NCBI GenBank assembly: GCA_033297205.1
Contig: MU859260.1
Coordinates: forward strand, 1 to 63,915
Reading direction: 5' to 3'
Length of the DNA: 63,915 nt
Origin: Pseudoneurospora amorphoporcata
Taxonomy: Eukaryota > Ascomycota > Sordariomycetes > Sordariales > Sordariaceae
Made by a program: the position numbers and the translations under genes. This document shows positions 21,501-33,097 of the stretch, in pieces (position 1 is the first letter of the stretch; the number at the start of each line of letters is the position of its first letter). The notes under the pieces were generated by a model that worked only from the letters and a program-made list of their open reading frames with translations, did no database searches and had not been told where the DNA came from.

Positions 21501-23900
21501 TGGCGGGGGGGCCAAGAGCCATGCGTCGTGGTGGGTTACAGCGTGTGGTGATACAAGAGAATAATACAATGGGGTTGATACCCTGCCGTTGGAAATGGAA
21601 TATGGTTGGGGATAAAGCAACAGAACGAGTGTCCAAATCAGTTGATGGGCATAGCAGACAACTGGACGTCTGTACTCAACCGGTATGGAACTGTTTGACA
21701 AGGACCAGCAAAAAGCTCGAGCGCTCGACTGTTGGATGTGTTGAGGCAAACCCCCCGTCATCTGGCTGGACCGTTCTGTGGATGTTGTCCAAGGTTGTGT
21801 CTGGAAATATCGGCGTCAATCATTGTTGTTAATAGGCTTGAACAGCCTGTCCACCTTGTCCTCTCCCTATCCATTTCTGCGCCGTGGACAGATGCCCGGC
21901 TTCGATGGCTGGATGGCAAACGTCCATCCCCAGAATCTCACCCAACCCCGCACAATTCCATGTCTTAATTCCGTGGACTCAACAGCTCGTTGGGTGAATT
22001 TTGCCTCTTCCAGCTTCCCATCCATGTCCATGGACATCATCATGTCAGCTCATGATGCCGCACGGGCATCCTCCGCCCCGATCCGCCATAGAAAGAGCGG
22101 GACTTGTTGTGGAGTGCTCGGTGACGGCAGCTCAGGTAGGCCGGTATTGTCTGGGTACATGATTACGGGGCACTTCGCCTCCGCTTGTCGCCTCTGAGCA
22201 AGCTGGAAATGAACGTAATTAATGCTAATGCAATCGACCTTTCAGCTCAAATGGCCACCATGCCGGGTTCGCGCGAATGTAGAGATAGGAGAAGAGGGGG
22301 AGAAAGCTCCTGTTTGAGGTTGACGGAATCATCAACTGATATACATAGGATGAAGTGTGAAGCAAGCAGCAATGGGTTGATTCGTACTTGAAGCGGCTAC
22401 CTAGGTAATGTCACCTTGCATGTCCATCTGAAAATTACGCGGAGGGAACTATGGGCGGTAAAGCAAAGTGGAACGCTAGCGCACGTGCCTTGAACTCTCA
22501 GCCATAAATTACCTGTAGCGGGTCGTCTTTAGCGTGCGCTTACCGGTTGCATCTGTGCGGTGCCCTGACACTAACGAAGAAGTGTCTACAGAAAAAGAAG
22601 CCTTCGATACCTACCTTGGTCACAGCTGCTCTTTCAGTTGACCTGAACGTTACCTGCGTTCGGTTACGCATCTTGGCGCTTGGCATTTCCACTTGTCAGT
22701 CCGAAGCAAACAGTGTGTCTTTGCTGCGTCGTCCAGCCTCCCGTCCAACACGCAGTTACCAGTCTGCAGTCTCCCAAACTCCAGTCATCACCAAGAAAGA
22801 GTCTGTACCAATTCCACTTCCCTCCTGGCCTCTGGCGGCCTGGCCTCTCCTCGAACTCAGAAGCGCAACAGCTGAGTCCAGGCATGAGCAGGCAAGGGTC
22901 AGCGACGACGCTAATATCTCCATCAGATTTGACCCGAGGGTGGTCTCCTTGCTTCCTTTTTGGATTTCCACTTTCGTCAGCACGGTCAAGGCTTTTTTTT
23001 TTTCCTTCCAAATTTTCTTTCTTTCCCAGCTCCCACAGAGTTGAGGCATCATCTTAGGTTTCTGATTCCCCTACCTCTACTATCTCGCATCACATTCCAT
23101 CTTTGCAGTGGTTTCTGCAGCAGATATTCTCATCTATTTCCCGCGATACCCTGGATCAACTGGAAACCTCCACTTGGCCAAGCCAATCGCCAATCTTCGG
23201 TCCCGGCCGTCCTTCCTCGCGCCCTCGTTCCGACCGCCCAGGCCCCCATTGCCCAGGCTCCCAGGGTGAACTGCAACCAAAAGGGAACCAGCAAAAGGGC
23301 ATTGCTTGTTTGGCAATTGCTTAGGCTCAAACCCCAACGACCGCACCGCACAGCACCGACCGGACATACTCTTGTACTCCTCACGCACTCGTCTCCTCCG
23401 TTTCCTCAGCTCCTTCCTCCGATCCCGATTCCTCGTCCGCGGCTGAGGCATTTGACCATCACCCTCGCGCATCCCATCAATCGTCCTCAGACGAGGTCCT
23501 CATCCTCGCGGCGCAACTCTCGGTCGATACAGCCCGCCGAATTGAAATCTTGGTTTCGCCCCCAGCAACCCACTCCATCCAGAATCCGCTCGCATCATTT
23601 CCCATCTCGCCAATATCACGCTCTCACTACGACCTGCCATCCATCGTCCTCAACCCATCAATTATACATCCAAACTGCTCAATACTATATCTCGGCAACA
23701 TTGTGTGCGCGCTATCTCGTTCGATCTCGATTCCTATCGCATACCCTTTAACCGCTTGACCACGGACCATTAGCCTCCGCGTGTCACGGTACGACCACAT
23801 ACAGTCTTAGGCGTCCAACCGACCGTCTTCCGCAACAAACGTATCCCATCTCCATCTCCCCGTCTGGTGCCTACCTCGATACTCGTGGTGGCAAGCCAAG
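18506..23900. other. 5.4-kb gene-poor interval and SamB leader
   Basis: No recognisable protein on either strand. It holds an A-rich run with G interruptions at about 19446-19471, a short inverted repeat GGTTAGTGC/GCACTAACC at about 19658-19710 in a patch that may be a transposon relic, and a T run near 22990. From roughly 22700 the plus strand becomes C/T-rich with many short frames before the SamB ATG, which fits a long 5' leader. It could hide a non-coding RNA, but I see no direct sign. Confidence 0.4.
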
Positions 23901-25766
23901 ATGAGGGAAGTCAACTTCAGTATACCCAACGTCAACAAGGCGTCCGTTGGCATCACCACGGCTTTGTATGATCGCCGAGCGCTCGACTGCACCTCGACCC
24001 TCCCGCTGATCAACTCTTTAAACCATCTCGCCTATCTGACCACGTCATCGGCACGTATCCGAGACATTCTCACCGTCGATGGCGGTATCGAAAGACTAGT
24101 ATGCATCCTGAAGGAGGGTCGCAGCAAGGATATGATGGACATGTGGAAGTGGAACTTGGCCTTCCAGTGCGTGGTCAACATTGGTGTAAGAGGCACGGAG
24201 AATGTCCGAACCCGCGTTGTCGAGGCCGACATGGTCCCCGTCATCGCTACCATCCTCGACAATTACATCAAAGTCATCGAAAGGGTTCGTGAGAAGGCTG
24301 AAGAAGCAAAACACAAGTCGGATCCCCATCACCGGCACAGGATTGGTGGCAGCAGCCGGGTGCACAAATCCGCAAGCTTCTCCTCTAGGCCCACCAACGT
24401 AGACGTTGACCAACGCGCTTTCCGTCGTCAGGCTGCCCCTCAGCCTATTGATGTTTCAGCTACCTTGGCTGGTCCAACGGAAGCCGCTGCGCCGGATACT
24501 GAGACAACCCCGACCACATCTCGCTTCTCTGGTCAAACTCTCGGTGAAAGGACTCCTTTCTCTGCACACCGCTCACATCACCATCACCATGGTGGTAGAA
24601 CACAGGACTCGCAATCGGCTGTACCCTCGCCTACTCGTCATGAAATTCACCCGCCTACATTGGCCGGGCCATCATCTGTTGAGAACGTCGATGGCTTTTC
24701 CAGAGCCGTGCGGGAAGCCGATCGCCTACGGAACATGGCGCCATTTGCTCACGCAAACCTTACATCCCAGCCTGCCTCGCCAACAACTCCTTTGCCGACT
24801 AACGTCCGGCCCCCTTCGATCCTGGCCCCCAATGGCCGCTCTCGCCGTCGACCTTCAATTCGTCATCAACATTCCACCGCGGCCGAAACAGACGATATGA
24901 ACACCGATAGCGTAGCATCCGATGAAAATCAGGATGCTGAGATGTCAGGTACCGCAGACGTACAAAACGACGTTGAAATCCAGCAGGTGTCGGTCGAAGA
25001 TGGTGATGGTATAATGGCTGGTGCTGCTCTTGACCTAGCCACCCCAACAGCTTCGGAGGCTCAGGAAGCTGGAACCTTTAACATCACCCACCAAGGTGCT
25101 GTGGACGCCAGCATGGAAAACAACACAACACCCACTCAAGTCACCAACATTGGTCTGTCTCCAAATAGGCCGACCATTGCGAACACCGCTCAACCGTCTA
25201 TGCCCAATTCAAGTGTCCCGCGTTACCTGCTGGATCGCCATGTGACTCCGAACCCGCAGATGCTTGCTGCCATGCCCAGGGAGGAGGACGTGTTGATGTC
25301 ATTGCAGCTGTTGGCATACGTATCAAAGTATTGCAATCTTCGCAAATACTTCCAAAAATGCCACCTTGTTCCCAAGCTCAAGATAGGCAAGGAGATCAAA
25401 CTACTCGACGGCATTGATCCCGCCGAGCTGGAGGCCGAATTGGAGGCAGAAGACGAAGATTGCGAAGAGGAATATCTCCTCCCCAATGATCAAAACATCT
25501 TCCCCCTCGTGGAGAAGTTTACAGTCCGGTACCACAGCACAGACATGCAATACTGGGCCGGGGTGGTTATGAGAAACCTGTGCCGCAAGGACGATACCCG
25601 CGGAGGCATCCGACAGTGTGCTTACTACCAGTGCGGCAAATGGGAAGAGTACACGAGGCAATTTGCGAAGTGCCGCCGTTGTCGGCGTACCAAATACTGC
25701 AGTAAGGAATGCCAGAAAAGCGCATGGGCTTTCCACCGCCATTGGTGCATTGCCGCCACGCCATGA
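23901..25766 (+). CDS. samB: MYND zinc-finger protein SamB/Mub1
   Basis: Homologue of Aspergillus SamB and yeast Mub1. Mub1 works with the E3 ligase Ubr2 to present substrates such as Rpn4 for ubiquitination; SamB loss alters growth polarity and conidiophore form. The unspliced frame gives 621 residues. The N-terminal ~130 residues are the conserved helical part (REVNFSIPNVNKASVGITTA, MDMWKWNLAFQCVVNIGVRG). A disordered middle follows with a His run. A second conserved part has LQLLAYVSKYCNLRKYFQ and MQYWAGVVMRNLCRKDD. The MYND finger closes the protein: CAYYQC, CRRC, YCSKEC and the final His/Cys of FHRHWC are all present. The start at 23901 follows a long pyrimidine-rich leader with several upstream ATGs, so translation may be controlled. 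Confidence 0.94.
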   Translation: MREVNFSIPNVNKASVGITTALYDRRALDCTSTLPLINSLNHLAYLTTSSARIRDILTVDGGIERLVCILKEGRSKDMMDMWKWNLAFQCVVNIGVRGTENVRTRVVEADMVPVIATILDNYIKVIERVREKAEEAKHKSDPHHRHRIGGSSRVHKSASFSSRPTNVDVDQRAFRRQAAPQPIDVSATLAGPTEAAAPDTETTPTTSRFSGQTLGERTPFSAHRSHHHHHGGRTQDSQSAVPSPTRHEIHPPTLAGPSSVENVDGFSRAVREADRLRNMAPFAHANLTSQPASPTTPLPTNVRPPSILAPNGRSRRRPSIRHQHSTAAETDDMNTDSVASDENQDAEMSGTADVQNDVEIQQVSVEDGDGIMAGAALDLATPTASEAQEAGTFNITHQGAVDASMENNTTPTQVTNIGLSPNRPTIANTAQPSMPNSSVPRYLLDRHVTPNPQMLAAMPREEDVLMSLQLLAYVSKYCNLRKYFQKCHLVPKLKIGKEIKLLDGIDPAELEAELEAEDEDCEEEYLLPNDQNIFPLVEKFTVRYHSTDMQYWAGVVMRNLCRKDDTRGGIRQCAYYQCGKWEEYTRQFAKCRRCRRTKYCSKECQKSAWAFHRHWCIAATP

Positions 25767-27465
25767 TTTGGACGTTTACGGAACGATATCCGTTATTGAT
25801 ACCCCCCGGTACAAACATCCCGGGATACTTGCTGCTTGCATGGCGTTTTGCGTCTAATGTCTACTGGGAAGAGGATTTGGGAACTTGAAGTGGTTGGAGC
25901 GGCATTACGAAAGCAAAGCATATTCTCCTGTTGCATGGCGTTGCGCGATACATATATCCAGTGCGGTTCAACGAACATGCATCACACACACTCATGCATT
26001 GATTTTCTTTTTACAACATCAGACACAGTCCATACGATTCCCCCTTGGTTTCAATTCCCTTTGTTTTTGCTTTACATTGATGCTCTTGCCCGGTTGGGTG
26101 CAGTGTCTCTGAAAGCCTATACATTACGACGACCCGTCTTCGCTAGATCAAATTCCAATTGGTTTTCTCAATTTAATGGAATTCTGAATGATGTCAACAC
26201 TAGCACCCCTGCTTCCTACATTGAGACCGGGACACCGACACTGTCGTGAAGCCAATTAGCGTTCAATGATACGAGCGAAATAAAAAAACAACGCATTGGC
26301 TTAAAGGAGAATTCGCATCGCACCTCTCTCCCCGCCAGAGGATCTGGATCAGGATTGGGACTTCGGACTGGCTGGTTTTGGAAGGTGGGGTAGACGGATG
26401 GATGGTGGGAAGGCATCATCGGGTTGGCGTTCTTTCTGGTTACCTTTTTCGCAAGCATGTTGATTAGGTTGTTGCTCTTTTTTTACGGTTACTTAGGCAT
26501 GGATGAAGACAGAGTTAAGCGGGTACACACGCATACACACAAACACATACGTTCCAATGGTCTTTAATTTCCGTTTCATCAACCACCTTCCTTTCAGCGA
26601 CGGTGATCGTGGTGGTAATGTGCGCGCGAACAGGCAAATACGTTGTCGGCAAAAGGGGCTTGAGCTAAGCATACGAATGATGGACAATATTTATGACCTC
26701 GGTTGGAAATATGGGATGAAAGAGGGCGAACAGTTGCCGGTGAGGAGTTGCGCTTCAAGAGAGAACCAATGTTAGAGGACTACAACAGAGCTCAACCAGG
26801 GGAGCTGCTCAATACTCAGCTCCAACTGTTAGTTACGCAGCTGGTCAGTGCAAACCAATTCGAATCAAGGGATGAAAGCATCGACATGAAGAGGAGAAAA
26901 CATGGGATGGCTCAGGCTATACCACAGCGTGAAGACACGAACAAGGCCACGGAGTCTCAGAGGCCGAAGATATCATTTAAGAAGTCACACAACTGCAATC
27001 TATGGCGGCCTCGCAGAATACCATCAGGCTTTCAAAGACAATATGACATTGGATTTTGGTCCTCGGTTATTCTATTTACACTTGAAGACCGCTTGATGTC
27101 CCTGGCCTAGAACCTATCGAAAGACGGCATCCAACGGCTTTGAATTTTCAATTCCTAATCTCCAAGCTGTCAAACCATCCCTTTTTAGCTTTCACTCCTC
27201 CAATGTCAGTTCAGACTTCCACCAAATATCCACATATCTCCTTTCTCTTTGACCAAGCGGTGATGCCAAAGAAATTATCAGGGGCAGAAGTCTAGGTAGG
27301 TAGTGAGCAAAATCAGTTAGTCATCTTTTCGGTATCTCTTTCCTGCTTCTCTCATTTTCTTCGTTCTTTCCTCATGTCTCTTTGTTCCTGCCTTCTTTTT
27401 ACCTCCCTCCCCCCACCTTCTGAATATGAACATCGACTCACCTAGAGCTCCTTCCTTCTTCGACT
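25767..27465. other. intergenic, SamB 3' flank
   Basis: No recognisable protein. A plus-strand open frame at 26703-27110 lacks family resemblance and start context. It ends at the broken secreted-protein gene. Confidence 0.45.
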
Positions 27466-27670
27466 CTAGCAAGTCCCATCAACCCACTGATTGCAAGAAG
27501 ATCCATAGCAATACTGGCAATAGCACTTGCCGCTGCTGCAACTGCAGAACTTCCCGAGGGCAATTTCCGGCCCGCGCGACATCGGCGGCGGGTTCGGCGG
27601 CAGGAGCGGCCATGGCTCCGAGGTTGGCGAGGGAGGTGAGGAGGAGGGTGAGGGTGGTGGTGAACTTCAT
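27466..27670 (-). pseudogene. small secreted cysteine-rich protein gene, frameshifted
   Basis: The frame starting at 27670 gives a clear signal peptide (MKFTTTLTLLLTSLANLGAM) and an Ala/Pro-rich spacer, reaching a first Cys near 27560, then runs on without Cys to a stop at 27479. The frame shifted by +1, open from about 27582 to a TAG at 27466, encodes seven Cys in about 26 residues (spacing C-x-C-x4-C-x-C-x2-C-x4-C-x7-C). Signal peptide and Cys-rich part clearly belong together but lie in different frames; no intron of normal size fits between them. The gene has a TATA box and a typical leader. Either a one-base change broke it, or the assembly has an indel. Its class (antimicrobial-like or other small secreted protein) is not known. 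Confidence 0.7.
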
Positions 27671-27813
27671 TTTGGATTCGGTGGCTGATGGAGCGAGCTG
27701 GAAGCTGAACCGGATGGAGTGGAGTGAAGTTGGGTTGCTTGTACTGTGCTTGTGCTTGTTGGTGAGGAGACGAGAGCTTGAAGATGGAGATATGATGGGA
27801 TGTTGCGGGAGGG

Positions 27814-27820
27814 TTTTATA
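27814..27820 (-). promoter_or_regulatory. TATA box of the small secreted-protein gene
   Basis: TATAAAA on the minus strand, about 145 bases before the ATG at 27670. The stretch between them is rich in CAA/CAC/TCC, the composition of strongly expressed Neurospora leaders. Confidence 0.6.
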
Positions 27821-28671
27821 CTCGTTGACAACCCCGAGAACTGTCCATGAACTCTTTGCTCTTCATCGTTCCGGTTGTTCTTGATGCCCTTCCGTCACTT
27901 GACTGCCAATAGTCCACTGTCTGAGTCCCTTTTCCCCTCTCCTTCTCAGCATCATCATGGGGTGATTCCCAGCTGTTGAGAATTCAGCCTGAGTGCGTCT
28001 ATCTTCCCGACGGAGATTGAGGTCGTCGTTATGTGAGGAGACATTTTCAAGACGCCTGACGTGTTGGAGGCGCTTTTCTTTCTCTCTGCTTCCTTACTGG
28101 ATTCGAGATGATTGTGTTTAAAGATTGTGACTGCTGAGTGGACGCCCACACTCAAGACTGCATGTGCCCGTCGGGGAATATATCGGATGGGCAATCTTGG
28201 TGTGGGGAGGGATTGAGCTTCCGATATTTCCGGCAGACTATTCCGCAGAGATCTCGTTGACACTAATCGGCCATCAAAGTCATGGAATATGACCTTTCAT
28301 GTAATGGTCAGAACTGAAGATATGGCAGCCATTGCTCTTCAAAATACCTTCAACCCCCTTGTTTGGTTGCAAAGACCAACTAACGGCTGAATTTAAATTC
28401 TTTACTAGACAGTCCACAGTTAGAAATTAGAATATCAGACATCACCATAAATAAATGTACAACCTGGAGGCGTTCATTGTGTCATCCCTCAGAGATCTGA
28501 CAGCATCACTTGGCATCCATCAGCTCATGCACACTGTCACGATTGTGATTATCTCCGTGCGGGATCTCGGCTAACTGGCTAAACTCGTAGGGCTGATGAT
28601 GGATCGACTTGACTGTGAGGCTAAGGCACGACGTCCAAAAGTCAGAAGCAGAATCAGATGGAAGGACCTAC

Positions 28672-28923
28672 AGTCCAATACTGGTTTGTTTGTTAGCTCG
28701 AGACCTCTGGTCAACCTTTAGGCGTTTACATACCTAACTGATCCCTTTCGTCCTACAACAAACGCCTGGTCTTACCTTGCGTATGACATTTTGAATCATG
28801 TTATTGCCTTTCTATTTCGTACTCGGCCATTGCATTAGGTCCGTGTGGGGTTTGGGACAGTTTGGGATATATCTTGCCCAGTATGCTAGGAGTACCGAGC
28901 TAAAAATAAACCAGCATTAAATT
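28672..28923. mobile_element. MITE family copy A
   Basis: About 252 bp bounded by imperfect inverted repeats: left TACTGGTTTGTTTGTTAGCT (28679-28698), right its diverged reverse complement within 28898-28920. It shares both ends and inner blocks, for example TTAGCTCGAGACCTC and TCTTACCTTGC, with the copy at 49841-50118. Many differences are C/T or G/A, in line with RIP or age. No clear target duplication. Confidence 0.8.
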
Positions 28924-31052
28924 GCATGGATTCCGTGGTCTATTTTCCTGCTAGTCACTGGACGAGAATCAGGATTTACTTATGAAGCAAGATGCCTATG
29001 GAGATGATGATGCGCATCGGTGACGAGTGTGGGATGAGCCACCTGAAAAACAAGTGCAGGTAGGTCAAAGGGTTAGGTGACAGTCGGTTAAACACCAAGA
29101 AGGGGGTTGATATCTCCGTCGGGATCTTCAGGTTTCGTTTTCTCTGTCAGTGGCTTTTGTTTCCTTGCCTAACGGATGAGGGGATTGTAATTGGGATATA
29201 ACACGAGACGTTGTGATAACAAGAAACATTGGTTTGACTTTAAGACCTGGGTGGTTAAATTTATCTCATTGTGTATATACGCTGGTTTGTGTTCGCTCAT
29301 GTATGTTGGTATCGTATCCAGACACTGCTATTGTCTCCCTCACTCTCGCCCGGAGCTGCCACAAAGTCTTCTATAGGGTTTCCGATTTGGAAAGTTTGCA
29401 ATCGCGATTGGTCAGGTGAAATTAACACCCTCAACCTAGCTTCCTCCATCATCCCCGTGATATTCATATACTTCTTCCTCTTTCTCTCCCCCATTACCTT
29501 TTTTGCTCTCTCGGACCGTTCTTCGATAAATTTCGTTGGTTGCTCCAGATAAGTTTTGTCCTCGCTGGACTGCCCAAGTTGAAGCACTCCGTCAATGATT
29601 GATTGCGTTCCCTGTAATCTCGACGGTAGTTCTCTTGCCAGGCGTCCCAAAATTGGCCGTGGCAACCTGGAATCGAGACATCGGGCTGGGAGTGCAAATC
29701 GGGCCAACATCCGGCGCATCTGGCCGTCACAGGGCCTGTAAACCGGAAGCACTGAGATCAGCAGCGAAGGTAAGCAGTAGAGGTGACGTAGGACGTACAA
29801 TTCGCACATTTTTCACTGGCAATAGGGTCAGTGGTCTTTTTTGGGCGTGGGAACTAGACAGAGCTGCTGGTAGATAGGAAAAGACTTACAAGTGGCTTGA
29901 GGCTAGAAGGAGGATAGAATGGGTTCAAGATGGGCAAGGAAAGATGCCGTTAAACTTTTTATGACAATGGATAACAGGGTGGCCGTGTGGTCTTATTGAT
30001 AGAAAAACTGCTAAGGTCAACGTCCTGGCAATCCCCCCAGAGCAAAAAAGACAACGATCACGGATGTATTGGGAATGTGATCGAGAGAGCAAGATGTTCT
30101 ATGGAAGTTCTTGTCCACCTCACATTTTTAGCATGGTGATAGAGTCAGAGAACTGCATCATACTTGACCATCCACTGCATGCAAAGAAATGGCCACGAGT
30201 ATGTCTGTATCGTAATCAATCGCCTTTTATCTTGACTTCGGTTCATTGCTCAAAATGCAAGTAGACTGGTAGGTGCCTTCCTTCCACTTTAAATCGAGGC
30301 AGGCGCACGTCTCGCTCCGAGTGAATGACACAACTGGAAAGCGGTTGCCAAAAGGCGATGATCGAGACACACCTACGAAAACTGTACCACCGTTACCACG
30401 CAACGAGCAATGTTTATCTGGCCCCGCCACATACCGCTAGACCACGAAGAACCTTTCCTGCGAGGGAACTTGGGACTGGTTTTAGTGAGTGCTTAAGCGG
30501 GACCTTATAAGGCCCAGGTAGACGGCCCAGCGCCTGGCAGGTGTTGCGCACTGGGACAGTAGGAACAATCATTCCTCCGTTCCTTCCAATGCCGCGTGGA
30601 ATATCTGTCCGATGCAAGCCGCGCAAGACATCTTGAATTCTGCAGGCAGCTGTTGCAGCGGAATGAGGCAGTCGCCAGAGATGTTGGAAACTAGCATGGC
30701 CAGTCGACTTTGATGCGTCGGAGTTATCAACTTATATTCTCTGGCCGTTGCCTTTTCCACCTGTCTGGGATAAAAGGTCAAAAGGAAATATCTCCGAATT
30801 ACGTTCGAACTTTCTTGAAGATGCAAAGATAATGTATGACACTCCATCGAAACCAACAGATCCCGGGTCCTACTCTGCGTTGCCGGACCAACCTGTAAAA
30901 CGGCCTTGGTGAAGTTAAACGGTAGGTCGTTATCATGATTCTATAAGTGTGCCTTTTGAGACATCCACCGTTATAAACCTCCGAATGCCACAACACCATC
31001 CTGCGACACTCCTAAAAGACACACCAGAGAGACCGTCACAGCAACCTAAGCC

Positions 31053-31987
31053 TCACTGAATCCGCCTTTCCTCATCACCCCCCCTTCCATCATCGCCCAG
31101 CAAGGGGTCCGAATCAGAACCCTCATCGCCATCACGGCCCATCTTCACTCCAGCATGACGATAGAGCACATAATGCTGCACGATAAACACCAGATCGTAA
31201 ATCATCGACACGTTCCCCAGCGCGAACTTGACCGGGTTCCCCGTGATACCCGACCAGTCCCCTTGCTGATAACTATCGATCGCCTGCTGCGAGATGCTCA
31301 AAATCCCGCCGCCAAAATCCAGCAAAATCTGCAAAATGGACCACCCCACGGTCGACTTGTTGCGGTAGTTGACGTACATCTGCGGCGTGTACTTGATCAG
31401 GGTGACAACGAGCTTGACGTACGAAACGGCGTAGATGGCGTCTAGCCAGATCCAGCCGGTTACGGCTGCGCTGCTCTCACTGCGAACGGAGGAGGCCCAC
31501 ACCCGGAGGATGATGATGAGAGTGCCGGCTACGCAGCCGAAAAAGGTGCCCAGGATGAAATGGCTGGGACGGCTGCCGAGACTTGGTGCAAAGGCCCATG
31601 CACGAGGGAAGAGGTACTGGCTGACGGTGACAAAGCAGAGCAGGAGACCGTGGAAGGCGAAAGTGATGTCGTTGAACTGGACTGTGGGGGTCAAGCCTTT
31701 GTAGCGGGCGGCGTACTGGGCGCGGATTAAGGGCGAGTAGACAAAGGCGATGTTGGACACGGTGTAGGCGAAGAAACCTATCATGGTGTCAGAAATTGGG
31801 TTTGCATAACTCAATGGGGTGAAAACCGACCAAGACAGTTGATGAGGGGGAAGTCTATAGTGGTTCCGGATGTTGACTTGCGCGAGAAGTTGAGGATCGA
31901 TTGGGGATAAAATGAGAGAGACCAGCAGGTGAAGTACGTCCAACCAAAGACGTACGACAGGCCGGTCAAAAAAGTGGAATCAGCCAT
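31053..31987 (-). CDS. ers1: cystinosin (lysosomal/vacuolar cystine transporter)
   Basis: Seven-span PQ-loop transporter that exports cystine with protons from the vacuole; homologue of human CTNS and yeast ERS1. Exons 31987-31831 and 31777-31053 with a 53-base intron; the join is in phase and rebuilds the family's LGFFAYTVSN block. The product is 293 residues. The two PQ loops are visible as LSFYPQSILNF in exon 1 and IKYTPQMYVNY in exon 2; the second is followed by NKSTVGWSILQILLDFGGG, the most conserved stretch. The first exon starts MADSTFLTGLSYVFGW and supplies helix 1. The C-terminal tail is acidic and polar (SDSDPLLGDDG) with a dileucine-like DPLL that could direct vacuolar sorting. The donor reads GTCGGT, less usual than its neighbours' donors. 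Confidence 0.94.
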
Positions 31988-33097
31988 TGTGTAGCACAGC
32001 AGGCGAAATGCCTAGCACGATGGAAGTCCGCGAAGGCTGATGTGTTGTGCTACATAGATGGATGTGATGAAGTTGGTAAAGAGGGACGTGCATGGGAATG
32101 GTAACATGAAAGGTTTAGACCCAAACGCCATCACGTGTGTAACAACCGCTTACATAAACTATATGTGCCGTGCAGGGACGACGAGTTGTGTGATCTTCTT
32201 AATCGTAAATTGAAGGGATATTCTTGGAATCATATCCGCTTTGTATCATGTACAGCTACCTTGTTCGGCGCACTTCTCACCATGTCTTCAGAGTCAGATG
32301 GAAAGCGGCATGAGAAAAATGGGACTGCAAACAACCCTAACCCTGTTGGTTGATTATAACAGGGAAACGGCATGAGCCACCTAGAATAGCGGACAGGGAC
32401 TAAGAGCGCTTGAGAAGCATGTTATTTCGCTGAGCAAATAGCTAGCTATGTTGACTCGATACTCGCTAAAATCGGTGTCGTTGAGCCCACTTGGTCGTGA
32501 CTATATAGCCAACTGCCCTGACATACCAACTGTGACCTCTCCTCTCTGGCCATGCACTAGCAATGACCACTCGAGGCTGTAGATTCTTCCCACCCCCTGG
32601 GTCGCCCTTTTACATCGGCCCCAAGGCTCCCTTCTCCTTGGCTTGATCACTACGCGTCCGAACATGGCTATAGGGTTGGAGCTTTCAAGCTACCATTCAG
32701 ACCCTTTTATCTACTCTCCTATCATCATAAAACGCATCATCGTGTCCTCATCAGGTTCGAGCGTTCGCATCAAAGGACCGTTCGGCATCCCTGTGCGTCT
32801 ACTCATCCTCGCCTTTCTTTTTCAAACATAACTTCGATAACGCCAATTCATGGGGTATGGTGTGGTGAATAAGCGTGGGGGGGCACTATGAGATTGAAAC
32901 AATATAGTTCTGCCGTGTTGTGACTTGTGTATGGGGCGAATGAACTCGTATGGGAACCGAAAGGCTGATAGGGTAAGACGTTCATGGTAGGAATTCCCAG
33001 ATAGTGCCGTTATAAGCATCGCACCTGGTGCACTCATCCCAATCTTTGACCCAACTCTTTCCTTTCGTAGGCAGAAATAGACGGGGTGTACAGCACT
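31988..33097. other. cystinosin promoter and importin alpha 3' flank
   Basis: Both neighbours read leftwards. No protein, RNA gene or repeat was recognised. Confidence 0.45.

Larger units (their letters stand above)
27671..31052. other. gene-poor interval with one MITE
   Basis: It holds the secreted-protein promoter, the inverted-repeat element at 28672-28923, and otherwise no recognisable gene. A minus-strand frame at 29809-29297 (170 codons) has no family resemblance. Confidence 0.45.

Noticed and set aside
21249..21761. 170-codon minus-strand frame in the 18.5-23.9 kb gap
   Set aside because: No family resemblance, no splice pattern and no promoter sign; not reported as a gene.
22960..23751. 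263-codon frame before SamB
   Set aside because: Pyrimidine-rich leader read as Pro/Ser/Leu/Thr; no domain and no start context.
29297..29809. 170-codon minus-strand frame
   Set aside because: Its charged stretch is the complement of a plus-strand C/T tract; no recognised domain.
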